64,000 nt of DNA from Candidatus Sysuiplasma superficiale (GCA_019720975.1 JAGVSJ010000004.1:27066-91065), one strand, 5' to 3'. Positions 52,611 to 61,183 are shown, numbered from the stretch's first letter. Program-made: numbers and translations. Notes: a model not told the origin generated them from the sequence alone.

Positions 52611-53323
52611 AAGTGAAGGAAATAGACCTCCGGAAGCCAACCGTGCAGGTTTCACTGGACCTGCAGACGATTGCGGAAGCTGACAAAGTGGCACAGATAG
52701 CGGTTGAGGCAGGTATTGACTGGATTGAGGTTGGCACTCCGCTCATTCTAGGCGAAGGTCTTCACGCGGTTGAACATTTCCGAAAGAAGTTTCCAGAGAT
52801 TCCAATAGTCGCAGATCTGAAGACTATGGATGGCGGCTATTTGGAGGCAGAGATGATGGCTAAGGCGGGAGCCAATTTCGTTGTGGTCATGGCTGCGAGC
52901 CATCCTGCAACAGTGCGCGCAACAGTCAAAGCCGCCCGCGATTACGGTATTTATGTGATGGGCGACGTACTTGGCAGGAGGGACAGGGTACAGGCGGCGA
53001 AAGAACTTGAAATGGCAGGAGTTGATGTTGTCATAGCACACCTTGGATTTGACGAAAGGAATGAGAACGGGGGGAGCCCTCTAGATTTCCTCAGCGACAT
53101 AGTGAGTGCTGTCAGCTGCCCGGTTCAGGCGGTTGGAGGATTATCTCTGCATGAACTTCCAAGATTACCTTCAATGGGTGCGCCACTTGTTGTGATCGGT
53201 GCTCCGCTGGTGATAGACAGCCATTCCTTCTCTGCAGCCAACGAAGCGGATGAGATGAGAAAAGTTATATCGAACGTATGCAGGCTCGTGAAGAAAGGGG
53301 CGGATAGGAGGGAAGATGCATGA
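52607..53323 (+). CDS. 3-hexulose-6-phosphate synthase / 3-keto-L-gulonate-6-phosphate decarboxylase family
   Basis: This is a 238-residue enzyme of the OMP-decarboxylase superfamily. The metal and catalytic Asp-x-Lys-x-x-Asp is intact in VADLKTMDGG near 67, with VEVGTPLI-like IEVGTPLILGEG near 43 and AHLGFDERN near 142. Sequence details lean to hexulose-phosphate synthase, but the Arg that marks ketogulonate-phosphate decarboxylase is not clearly placed. It could cleave a hexulose phosphate, decarboxylate a 3-keto-aldonate (phosphate) or both. No 6-phospho-3-hexuloisomerase is nearby. It overlaps both neighbours by four bases. Confidence 0.9.
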   Translation: MKVKEIDLRKPTVQVSLDLQTIAEADKVAQIAVEAGIDWIEVGTPLILGEGLHAVEHFRKKFPEIPIVADLKTMDGGYLEAEMMAKAGANFVVVMAASHPATVRATVKAARDYGIYVMGDVLGRRDRVQAAKELEMAGVDVVIAHLGFDERNENGGSPLDFLSDIVSAVSCPVQAVGGLSLHELPRLPSMGAPLVVIGAPLVIDSHSFSAANEADEMRKVISNVCRLVKKGADRREDA

Positions 53324-54243
53324 ATGCCCCGGGACTGCTTGCATTCCCCAAGGGATACTTTGATGATCTTTGTGAAGGGAAAAGAAGCATACTGAGCTGG
53401 ATTGATGAGGCATCGGAGCTTGAAATTGACGGAATTGAGATGTATCCGCATTTCTATCCGAAAATTTCACAGAGAGAGATAGCGGAGATACATGACTACG
53501 CGAGATCAAAAAAATTGCTTGTCCCGATGATGTGCACATCTCCTGATTTCACAAAGCCAAGGAAGGAAGAAAGGGAGAAAGAGATAGACCAGATGCGTTT
53601 CTGGATTGAGGTAATGGGGAAAACAGATGTTCCTGGCAGGATAAAGACCTGCAGAGTCCTTTCAGGTCAGAGAAGGCCCGGTATATCCAGGAGCGACGGG
53701 GAGAGCTGGGTGATTGATGCCATAGAAAAATTGATTCCATGTGCTGAAGAGAACGAAGTACACCTTGTAATGGAAAATCACTACAAAGACGGCAGATGGG
53801 AATACCCTGAATTTGCGCAATTCCCCGACGTTTACGAGGACATAGTGGACAGCATTCATTCAAAATGGTTCGGAATTAATTTTGATCCATCCAATGCTCT
53901 TGTGTCCGGCCAGGACCCAATAGAATTGCTGAAGAGATTTAGGAACAGGGTGCTGACAATGCATGCGAGCGATCGGCATCTCAAACCCGGTTACACTGTA
54001 AGGGATCTGGAAAAGTTCAGTGGAAAGGGATATCCCGAGGCACTGGAACATGGAGTGATAGGGACCGGCCTGATCAACTATGACGAAATCTTCAGGATAA
54101 TCAGGGATTCAGAGTTCTCCGGCTGGATTTCAATTGAAGATGGCGTGAATGGCCACGAAGATCTCGTCGCATCTGTTTCATTTCTGCGGGGAATGCTCAG
54201 CAAATATTTCGGAGAAAATGCGACTCCGCGCAAGAGGCATTGA
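53320..54243 (+). CDS. Sugar-phosphate isomerase/epimerase (xylose-isomerase-like TIM barrel)
   Basis: The protein has 307 residues. Likely metal ligands: Glu in HLVMENHYKD near 150, Asp in GINFDPSNAL near 190, His in LTMHASDRH near 219 and Glu in WISIEDGVNG near 268. This is the AP-endonuclease-2/IolE-IolI/UlaE-type fold that epimerises ketoses or ketose phosphates through an enediolate. As third gene of the coupled trio it probably works on the pentulose (phosphate) released by the preceding enzyme. The exact reaction is not deducible. Confidence 0.87.
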   Translation: MNAPGLLAFPKGYFDDLCEGKRSILSWIDEASELEIDGIEMYPHFYPKISQREIAEIHDYARSKKLLVPMMCTSPDFTKPRKEEREKEIDQMRFWIEVMGKTDVPGRIKTCRVLSGQRRPGISRSDGESWVIDAIEKLIPCAEENEVHLVMENHYKDGRWEYPEFAQFPDVYEDIVDSIHSKWFGINFDPSNALVSGQDPIELLKRFRNRVLTMHASDRHLKPGYTVRDLEKFSGKGYPEALEHGVIGTGLINYDEIFRIIRDSEFSGWISIEDGVNGHEDLVASVSFLRGMLSKYFGENATPRKRH

Positions 54244-54279
54244 ATGTTACGTAAACAGGAGAACATGATTCCAAATCAC

Positions 54280-55071
54280 TTAATGGAGCGGCTGATAAAC
54301 TGTCCCGTTATAGTTTAGACCGCCATCAACGACAAGTTCGTGCCCGCTTATATATCTGCTATCGTCTGAAACAAGGAAGACGATCGCGTCCGCTATCTCC
54401 GCAGGGGAAGCGATATGGCCCAATGGTATCCTTTCGTTGTAGATGCGCCTGACTTCCTGCGTGTAAAGAGATTCATTGAGCGGTGTATCCGTTGCCCCGG
54501 GCGCTACAGAATTGACGCGTATATTGTAACGCCCCCATTCAACAGCCAGGCATCTCGTGAGGGAGGCGACTGCCCCCTTGGATGCGGTATAAGCCGCCAG
54601 GAACTTAACGGCGAGAAGATTGACACCGGAAGTGACGTTGACTATACTTCCGCCCCTTCCCTCTGAAATAAAGTATTTGGCAGCCGCCTGGCAGCCGAAA
54701 AAATATCCGTCCAGATTTACAGACAGTATCCTGTGCCATTCGCCTTCGTCTGTTTCCTCAGATTTGGAAAGTATCTGAACGGCAGCATTATTTATCCAGC
54801 CGTCCAGCTGACCGAAGGATTCAACTGCAATATTTACAAGTTCCTGAGATGTCTGCTTCTTTGAAGTGTCCGACTCCACTATCCTGAGACTTCTCGCAAA
54901 TCCCCTGTCGGCTGCATAACGGAGGAGTGACGACTCTCCGTTCCTGTCTCCATAATGGCATGTGACAACAGATGAACCGTCCGACAGCAAACGTTCAACA
55001 ACCGCCCGTCCAATCCCTCTGGACCCGCCCGTTACCACCACTACCTTTCCACGACCATCCAAAACAATCAT
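54280..55071 (-). CDS. Short-chain dehydrogenase/reductase
   Basis: This is a 263-residue classical SDR. TGGSRGIGRAVVE near 14, NNAAVQI near 92, Ser in VNVTSGVNLLA near 145, YTASKGAVASLTR (YxxxK near 159) and VNSVAPGATDTPLN near 185. Strand two ends in VTCHYGDRNG, giving no clear Asp, so NADP is possible. Resembles glucose 1-dehydrogenase and related sugar dehydrogenases. Its start overlaps the stop of the LutB-like gene by four bases (ATGA); it is the last gene of that unit. Confidence 0.88.
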   Translation of the reverse strand: MIVLDGRGKVVVVTGGSRGIGRAVVERLLSDGSSVVTCHYGDRNGESSLLRYAADRGFARSLRIVESDTSKKQTSQELVNIAVESFGQLDGWINNAAVQILSKSEETDEGEWHRILSVNLDGYFFGCQAAAKYFISEGRGGSIVNVTSGVNLLAVKFLAAYTASKGAVASLTRCLAVEWGRYNIRVNSVAPGATDTPLNESLYTQEVRRIYNERIPLGHIASPAEIADAIVFLVSDDSRYISGHELVVDGGLNYNGTVYQPLH

Positions 55072-56231
55072 TCCTCCGTACTGTCAGATTTCATGCCTGA
55101 AATGTTCTTCCACTTCAGGTATTCCAGTATACCTGGTATATTAATGTCCATGGGGCAGACCACCTTGCAGCCGCCTGAATGAGTGCACAGATGTGATGGT
55201 ACACTGTCACCCGTAGTTATGTAGTTCCACATTACTCCTGTCGGGCCGCTGTACGGGGATTTGCCCCAGTCTTTGCCCAGAATGCTGTAAACAGGGCATG
55301 AATAGTAGCATCTGCCGCACCTTATGCACATCAGTGCCTCCTTCATTTTTGGGTCTGAGGATGCATTCAATCTGCCGTTGTCAAGGAGAATGACAAATAA
55401 ATCCTTTGGTCCTGTTGCTGGTCTGATTACCTCAGCCTCTATGTCCCCTGTTGAACTGGGTCCGGAAGTGAAGTTGATATAGGTGGGCGGAAACGAACCG
55501 GCATAAGCTGACTGGACCATCGCCTCGTTAAAAGCATCTTCCATTGTAGGTACAATCTTGTCAACCCCTGTGATTACTATATGAACAGGAGGTTTGACAG
55601 TGGTCATCCTTATATTGCCCTCATTCTCGACGAGAACCACAGTGCCAGTGTCCGCGGATATGGCATTGGCACCTGTGATACCGATTTCCGCCTCCTGAAA
55701 CTTATTTCTGAGAAAATTCCTGACTGAATCGGCCATCTCTGAGGCTGTAGATTTCTCATCGATGTTTCTGTCCAGCTTCTCATGCAAATTATGCGCGAAA
55801 CGTTCTCTTGTCATGTGGAGTGCAACGGTGATGATGTGTGAAGGTTCCTCATCGGAAATCTGCAGAAGCAGTTCGCCGAAATCGGTTTCCCACACGTCTT
55901 TGCCATTTTCCTTCAGAAATTTCCTCAGACCGATCTCGAATGCCACGCTTGATTTTCCCAATATGATCTTCCTTCGCTCTCCAATTATTTCCAGTATCCT
56001 GCGCCTTGCGTCCTCCAGGTCCCTTGCTAAATATGCAGTTCCGCCAACCCGTCTGACCGATTCCATTGTTTTACCGATATAGTATTCCATATTGTCAATG
56101 ACTTTCGATTTAGCTTCTTTGAGACGTGATCTTGCGTTCTCTATGTAGCTGAAATTTGAAAGAGCGCTGAATACCGCAGGTGCATTGTTTGCTGTCGCCC
56201 TCTCTATGGCGATATCCCATTCACTTTTCAC
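55068..56231 (-). CDS. LutB-like protein: LUD domain plus two [4Fe-4S] sites
   Basis: The protein has 387 residues. Residues 1-270 resemble the LUD (lactate utilisation) domain, with ISADTGTVVLVENEGNIRMTT near 193. The C-terminal part has two ferredoxin-type cysteine groups: CIRCGRCYYSCPVY near 302 and CTHSGGCKVVCP near 352. In LutABC, LutB takes electrons from 2-hydroxyacid oxidation. Here no separate LutC gene is present. It is coupled by ATGA overlaps to the CCG-domain protein upstream and the SDR downstream, so it probably oxidises a sugar-derived hydroxyacid. Confidence 0.9.
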   Translation of the reverse strand: MKSEWDIAIERATANNAPAVFSALSNFSYIENARSRLKEAKSKVIDNMEYYIGKTMESVRRVGGTAYLARDLEDARRRILEIIGERRKIILGKSSVAFEIGLRKFLKENGKDVWETDFGELLLQISDEEPSHIITVALHMTRERFAHNLHEKLDRNIDEKSTASEMADSVRNFLRNKFQEAEIGITGANAISADTGTVVLVENEGNIRMTTVKPPVHIVITGVDKIVPTMEDAFNEAMVQSAYAGSFPPTYINFTSGPSSTGDIEAEVIRPATGPKDLFVILLDNGRLNASSDPKMKEALMCIRCGRCYYSCPVYSILGKDWGKSPYSGPTGVMWNYITTGDSVPSHLCTHSGGCKVVCPMDINIPGILEYLKWKNISGMKSDSTEE

Positions 56232-57139
56232 CTGAAAACCTCCGCGAAATCCACGACATTACTTATACGCTCATGCAGATTTTGAAAGCACAGTGGACAC
56301 AGGACCATCACGTTTTCGGAGACTGAGGACAACTTCTCCGCTCTGAGTCCTGCAATCCTCTCGCTCAAAATTCTATCTACAATACCTACCGGGAAGCCGC
56401 AGCACATAGATGTTCCCTTTCCGGTCACGATTGGATCTTCCTTGAGATGTATGCCTGACTTCTCAATAACATTTCTTATATCCTGATACATGTCCAGATG
56501 TCTTGAATAGAGACAGGAATCGTGCAGCACGTACTCCCCCTTTCCCTTTACATTCCTTAACAGGTGAAGATAATTAACGACGTCGATGTCCATTGTGTGG
56601 AACTGCTTCATTCTGTGCAGTGCATTCGTGGTATGCGGATCCACTGTTATGAGCCTTCTTATACCTCTTTCCCTGAAGAATCCCATTAATTTGCTGGCAT
56701 ATTCCCTGAACTCGTCGAGCATACCAAGTTCCAGAAGAATAGCACCGCTGTATGGCTCCTCTTCATACAGATAACCGAACGAGACACCAGACGCCGAGAG
56801 CGAAGATGCGATGTTTCTCAAGATAGCATATGACCGGTTGATTTCATCTCTGGAGGGTTTGTAGAAATACTTGCCCAGCGCGGCGAAACGGTAAACACCT
56901 TTGATCTTACGGATAGTAGGTATGAGTTTCTCATAACTTCTGAAAAGAGGGGCCATCTGATACATCATTGAAGTATAGATCACCGTATCGCCTCCCCTCC
57001 GGATTCCCGATGCCCATGCCGAAGACAACTTCATATCCATGGGAAATGGAAGATAATTCCGCATAAGATTCTGAAAAATCAGATTTTTCAGGAAAGAAAG
57101 CTGCGCCTTTGGGTCTGAAGATTCGGACTGACTGCTCAT
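56228..57139 (-). CDS. LutA/HdrD-like CCG-domain iron-sulfur protein
   Basis: The protein has 303 residues. The C-terminal half has the cysteine-rich (CCG) domain: VLHDSCLYSRHLDMY near 205, SMCCGFPVGIVD near 248 and VMVLCPLCFQNLH near 280. The N-terminal half lacks the usual first CCG module's CCG and ferredoxin cysteines, so it has only one intact site. CCG proteins such as LutA, GlpC and HdrB bind an unusual iron-sulfur cluster and pass electrons. It is the first gene of the LutA-LutB-SDR unit. Confidence 0.85.
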   Translation of the reverse strand: MSSQSESSDPKAQLSFLKNLIFQNLMRNYLPFPMDMKLSSAWASGIRRGGDTVIYTSMMYQMAPLFRSYEKLIPTIRKIKGVYRFAALGKYFYKPSRDEINRSYAILRNIASSLSASGVSFGYLYEEEPYSGAILLELGMLDEFREYASKLMGFFRERGIRRLITVDPHTTNALHRMKQFHTMDIDVVNYLHLLRNVKGKGEYVLHDSCLYSRHLDMYQDIRNVIEKSGIHLKEDPIVTGKGTSMCCGFPVGIVDRILSERIAGLRAEKLSSVSENVMVLCPLCFQNLHERISNVVDFAEVFR

Positions 57140-57394
57140 GCAGGAAAGTAGGCGATTTCACTATTTAACCTCAGTTTTTTTGAATCGGCAGGTAGCCGAA
57201 ACATGAAATACATGCAGAAGGGGCATCTGGAGAAAGGGATTCGATGAAGAACTGGGTGCTCAGAAATAATGCAATGCAAAGACGGGCAGAGAATAGCTCC
57301 AATGCAGAATATTTAATGCACACCTGCAAATTCAGGTGGAAAAGCAAATGCGAATTGCGCTTGTGAGGCCCATCTGGAATGAAACCTGAACATA
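57140..57394. other. Spacer between kinase and LutA-like gene
   Basis: About 255 bases without a supported gene. TTAAATAGTG (minus strand, near 57162) is a plausible TATA box for the LutA-LutB-SDR unit. Confidence 0.4.
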
Positions 57395-58408
57395 TCAGTT
57401 GCGAGATGAAAGAAATTTTTCGACCTCGTGCATGAATGGAAAGGACTCGATACCCCCATGCCGCGTGCAACTTATTGCAGAAACAGCTGAGGCAAAACGA
57501 CCTATTTCTCCGAGATCCATTTTGCCGAGTCTGTTGAGAGAAGCCCTGTTATCCCACCCCTTGCTGGTCAATTTATACAGGACAGCGGCGAGAAATGAGT
57601 CACCGGCACCTGTTGTGTCAACGGCCCTGATTTGGAATGACGGAACGAAGGCAGAAGCTCTTACACTGAAAAGTATGCTTCCGTTGCTTCCCATAGTAAC
57701 AACAAGGAGTCTGACACCCTCGCTCAGAATTCTGGCCGAAGATTTTTGAATTCTCTCAAGCAATATTGAATTGCCTGATCCGTGCAGATGTGCTGTGTCG
57801 AAATCGGAGTCCAGGTAATGCATCTCTTCCAGGCTGCATTTCAGTATATCGCTCCTACCGTGAAGATATCGCAGCGCACGGGAGAGCTGTCTCCTTGACT
57901 TCCACAACTGTTCCCTGACATTAATATCACAGGAAATAAGGCAGTTCTCCGAAACTGCACGTTCGATGAGCGAGACCGTTGCTTTGCCGGAGCGCCTTTC
58001 CGAGAGTGCAAAGGAGCCCACATGACATATTGATGCCCCGGCAAACAGATCGCCTGTTATTTCCTCGCTTCCCAATTCGGAGTCAGCCGTACTGCAATGA
58101 TGAAAGACGAAATCACGATTCCCACTCCGGTCAAGTGAAACCAGAGAAATGGCTGTGGGTTTGCTGGACAACGGTGGTACAAACCTGAGATCAACGTTGT
58201 TCCTTCCCAGCGTATCAAGTATCAGCTTACCAAAGATATCAGTGGAGACCTTACCGAAAAACCTTGCACTGCCGCCCAGCTTTCCAATTCCTCCGGCGAC
58301 ATTTGCAGGTGCACCGCCCGGGTGTGCTTCAAATATGAGTTTATTCGGCGCACGTCTCTTCTGAATCATGTCTATTATCGCTTCCCCTGAACAGATAACA
58401 GAATTCAT
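57395..58408 (-). CDS. PfkB-family sugar kinase
   Basis: About 337 residues from the ATG at 58408. The N-terminal substrate signature is AHPGGAPANVAGGIGKLGGSARFFGKVS near 30, and the ATP/anion-hole motif is AVDTTGAGDSFLAAVLY near 255 with Asp as catalytic base. Members phosphorylate fructose, ribose, 2-keto-3-deoxygluconate or similar ketoses. It lies about 50 bases after the SMP-30 lactonase on the same strand, so it may phosphorylate the sugar acid or keto-sugar derived from the lactone. Confidence 0.9.
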   Translation of the reverse strand: MNSVICSGEAIIDMIQKRRAPNKLIFEAHPGGAPANVAGGIGKLGGSARFFGKVSTDIFGKLILDTLGRNNVDLRFVPPLSSKPTAISLVSLDRSGNRDFVFHHCSTADSELGSEEITGDLFAGASICHVGSFALSERRSGKATVSLIERAVSENCLISCDINVREQLWKSRRQLSRALRYLHGRSDILKCSLEEMHYLDSDFDTAHLHGSGNSILLERIQKSSARILSEGVRLLVVTMGSNGSILFSVRASAFVPSFQIRAVDTTGAGDSFLAAVLYKLTSKGWDNRASLNRLGKMDLGEIGRFASAVSAISCTRHGGIESFPFMHEVEKFLSSRN

Positions 58409-58457
58409 TTCCTCCGCACCATCTCCTGCGGCATAGCGTTTGACCAAGGGTTTGAAG

Positions 58458-59315
58458 TCACCAATCGAATGAGTTGGCCCGAAATCCCTTTGCGCCGGTT
58501 CTTATGCTGAAAATACCCCCACCATTCGTGTCAGCCCTTTCCCTGTTATCATAATTCTTAGCGGTGGTGATATAGAGATCCTCCAGATCCGGTCCACCAA
58601 AGGAACACGACGAAACATTGAGTGCGGGTATCTCTATGAAACCAATATTTTTGCCTTCTGAATTCCACACGGAAACGCCTGAACCTCCCCAGTGGGCCAC
58701 ATACAGATTCCCTTCACTGTCTACCGTGATTCCATCAGGAAAGCCTTTCTCAGGAGGTATCTTCACAAAAATTTGCCTGTTGGAAAGTACTCCTGTCGAT
58801 GGTTCAAAGTCATAGGAGTAAACACAGCCCGAAGGCGAATCGACATGATACATCGTTGCATCGTCAGGAGACCAGTCTATGCCGTTCGATACAGTAAATC
58901 CGGAAGCCACTTTTACAAATTTACGATCCCTGTCAAATCTGTATAGATTCCCGCTGGGGGATTTTTCCGCAATATCCATTGTTCCTATCCACAATCTACC
59001 CGATCCGTCACATTTGCCGTCGTTAAATCGATTGTTTGGCGGTTCGCTGATGCTCGATATCAGGACTTCCCCTGAATCACCATCCCAGGCATATAGGGAT
59101 GTACCCGCGCTGATGATGAAGCCGCCTCCGTCTTTGGGAACAATACAGCTTACAAAATCCTTTGATCTGTGGACTCTGTGAGACATGTCCACAGGATCGA
59201 TTGAATGAATGCTTCCCTTCAGTATGTCTACCCAGTAAAGCCTGTTTGTGCGGCAATCCCACAGCGGTCCTTCCGCGAGCGAGCACTCCGAAGCAAAGAT
59301 CTGCCTGGCAATCAA
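58458..59315 (-). CDS. SMP-30/gluconolactonase family hydrolase
   Basis: This is a 285-residue six-bladed beta-propeller. The metal-binding Glu is in SLAEGPLWDC near 14, the Asn/Asp ligands are in FTVSNGIDWSPDD (about 150) and GFPDGITVDSEGN (about 198). The NRFNDGKCDGSGRLWIGTM segment near 95 is a family signature. It hydrolyses sugar lactones produced by sugar dehydrogenases to aldonates. It heads the lactonase-kinase unit. No signal peptide, so it is cytoplasmic. Confidence 0.92.
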   Translation of the reverse strand: MIARQIFASECSLAEGPLWDCRTNRLYWVDILKGSIHSIDPVDMSHRVHRSKDFVSCIVPKDGGGFIISAGTSLYAWDGDSGEVLISSISEPPNNRFNDGKCDGSGRLWIGTMDIAEKSPSGNLYRFDRDRKFVKVASGFTVSNGIDWSPDDATMYHVDSPSGCVYSYDFEPSTGVLSNRQIFVKIPPEKGFPDGITVDSEGNLYVAHWGGSGVSVWNSEGKNIGFIEIPALNVSSCSFGGPDLEDLYITTAKNYDNRERADTNGGGIFSIRTGAKGFRANSFDW

Positions 59316-59520
59316 CTCATCAACCCGTTTTCGGGATAATTGTTCCTCTGATTAAACCTGTCGCCTGTCGATCTCGAATCCCCTGCGGTGGAGGGAGTTG
59401 AACCACCTCCATTCTGTCCATTCAGCTGAACAGCAGAAGCTGGACTGTGTAACAGAAAGCGAAAGTTTGCATTCAACAAAGAGATATATCCGCAGAGGTA
59501 TGACATTCAGGTGAATTAAC

Positions 59521-60096
59521 ATGATACGACATGGTTTTGTTGAAAAGGATATCTCGCCGGAGGATGTATATTCGAAAGTCAAGGAATTGTTGATCGGGGA
59601 AGGTTTCAAAATCACCTCTGAAGACGTAAAGGAGGGGATATGGGATCTCCACGCAAGAAAGTCGAGCGCTGAACGTATAGTTCTTGGAAGGATAAGGGAC
59701 GTGGATGTCGTAATCGCAGGGAGTAGAGGGAAATTTGAGGTTCAGCTGCATGCGGGCATATGGGGCAGGGACGTGGCGATACCGGCAATCGAAGGTATTG
59801 CAACACTGGGAGTTGCAACAGCAGCGGAACTACATTCAGGCCATGATTTTGAGAAAAGACTGTGGCGCGAAATCGTCGCCGACATAGATCCGACGCTCAA
59901 GATTTGCGATATTGATGGCCTGCTGTTCAAGACACAGGCAGAACTGGACCAGCATATGAAAACCCACCAGCAGCAGCAGATGATGGCTCAGAGCTCCATG
60001 CTGGGTCCGATGGCAATGATGGGCGGATTTGGAATGATGGGTATGATGGGAATGGGCATGATGGGCGGATTTGGCGGTCCCGGTCTCTGGATATGA
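59521..60096 (+). CDS. Unknown protein with degenerate zinc finger and Met/Gly-rich tail
   Basis: The protein has 191 residues. Residues 1-125 are a mixed alpha/beta region of no recognised family. Near 129, CDIDGLLFKTQAELDQHMKTH has exactly the C2H2 zinc-finger layout but with the second Cys replaced by Asp. A QQQQ stretch follows and the last 35 residues are a Met-Gly-Phe repeat-like tail (MMGGFGMMGMMGMGMMGGFG). The tail is reminiscent of chaperonin C-termini or membrane-contacting peptides. The ATG at 59521 is leaderless or near it. The function is unknown. Confidence 0.75.
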   Translation: MIRHGFVEKDISPEDVYSKVKELLIGEGFKITSEDVKEGIWDLHARKSSAERIVLGRIRDVDVVIAGSRGKFEVQLHAGIWGRDVAIPAIEGIATLGVATAAELHSGHDFEKRLWREIVADIDPTLKICDIDGLLFKTQAELDQHMKTHQQQQMMAQSSMLGPMAMMGGFGMMGMMGMGMMGGFGGPGLWI

Positions 60097-60620
60097 TTGC
60101 ATCCGTGCTGGCGCAAACGCAAGGAGGGTTTCGACAGATGCTGCATGGGTGTTGCTGAGGAGCTTGAAATCGGGGAGCGATCCTCTACATTCCTTCTGTA
60201 AAACAGGATTCTCCGGACTCACCTTGTTTTCCTTCTCTGCCCCTTGCTCGCCCTGCCCTTCTCCGGGCCCGGTAGAAGTCATGCCGACCAGGCATCGCAC
60301 ATTTGCTCCGCGATGAAATGAAAATCTGCTGCGCCATTACTACGCAGGATGTAATTTTCATGCAAATCTGCCGGTTCCACTTTTCCTTCGGTGAAATAAT
60401 ACTGAAATTTGTAACACCTTGGTGGAATAGTGTTTGAATGCAGTATAGCGAAAACGCCCGCAACAAACATGACACCATTTTATGGCTGAATGCTGTTTGG
60501 AAAATTGAGACAACAGGAGGAAAGGCAGCAGGGCTGCAAATCGGATGTTCGCCATATCAGCGCAAATGCCACGCTGAGTGCTAAAGCGTTGCGACATGAT
60601 GCACACCCCACTCCAAAATT
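60097..60620. other. Long intergenic region without a supported gene
   Basis: About 520 bases. Short frames on both strands have no ribosome binding site, domain or codon pattern. There is no clear tRNA or known RNA fold. It could hold an undetected small RNA; nothing specific was seen. Confidence 0.4.
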
Positions 60621-60806
60621 TCAATCCTCCTCAGTGTTGCTGAGAATGCAGTGCGGACATACGCAATCCTTGGCCATAGAGGAGAGCTGCATACGCCTTC
60701 TGCGGGACAGGTGAACTCTGCTGCACCAGCATCCCGTAATGCCGCCACATTCAAAGGTGGAACCGCACAGTTCGCACTTCTTAATTTTCACAGATTGGGA
60801 ACTCAA
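60621..60806 (-). CDS. Cysteine-rich CWC-family small protein
   Basis: The protein has 61 residues. The cysteines follow the Cys-rich CWC pattern: CELCGSTFECG, then GCWCSRVHL, then CVCPHC. Seven to eight cysteines in CxxC/CxC pairs suggest a zinc or other metal site. The family is known mostly from bacteria and is of unknown function. The start is a TTG at 60806 or GTG at 60791. A TATA-like GTTTAAGTG lies 13-20 bases upstream. Confidence 0.75.
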   Translation of the reverse strand: MSSQSVKIKKCELCGSTFECGGITGCWCSRVHLSRRRRMQLSSMAKDCVCPHCILSNTEED

Positions 60807-60969
60807 AACAACACTTAAACAGTTTTCGGAACATAGAGGCTTATTGCGTCAGGCTACCTGAACAAATTTCGGTTCGCAGGCAGTGAATGTAATGAGACAG
60901 AGGGATGGTGCTGAAAAGGCGGAGGGAAAGACTGAGATACCGACATCAACCATGACATCGTCTGAATAA

Positions 60970-61054
60970 TGCAGGGAGGAGGATTCGAACCCCCGAATGC
61001 CTACGCAACCAGACCCTGAATCTGGCACCGTTGACCAGGCTTGGTTATCCCTGC
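60970..61054 (-). tRNA. tRNA-Leu (CAG)
   Basis: Class II cloverleaf on the minus strand: acceptor GCAGGGA-like GCAGGG/CCCTGC with discriminator A, anticodon stem CCAGA/TCTGG around loop TTCAGGG (anticodon CAG), variable arm TGCGTAGGCA and T loop TTCGAAT. No intron, no encoded CCA. TTTTTAATGAGC about 33 bases upstream is a likely TATA box. Confidence 0.93.
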
Positions 61055-61113
61055 TCGAGCGGTGCTCTCAATGACGATGCTCATTAAAAAACTGACGCTT
61101 GACATTGTGGAGT

Positions 61114-61128
61114 AATGGCTCCGCCATT
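61114..61128. repeat. Perfect inverted repeat AATGGC-TCC-GCCATT
   Basis: Six-base arms with a three-base loop in the spacer between tRNA-Leu and the coiled-coil gene. It may be a hairpin or an operator; no evidence favours either. Confidence 0.3.
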
Positions 61129-61183
61129 GAGTTAACCGATGACCTTTGAGAAACTGGTGTCCAGACTGCACACTGCGTTGTCA

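Noticed and set aside
52607..53323. Assigning the enzyme firmly to the ribulose monophosphate (formaldehyde) pathway
   Set aside because: No 6-phospho-3-hexuloisomerase is near, and the coupled dehydrogenase and TIM-barrel isomerase point to sugar catabolism instead.
59370..59420. Possible tRNA fragment with a GGTTCAACTCC T-loop-like stretch
   Set aside because: No acceptor, D or anticodon stem could be assembled; the GGTGG/CCACC pairing is a short chance hairpin.
59836..60300. Histidine-rich 154-codon minus-strand frame
   Set aside because: It is antisense to the Met-rich tail (ATG codons read as CAT), which creates the His runs.
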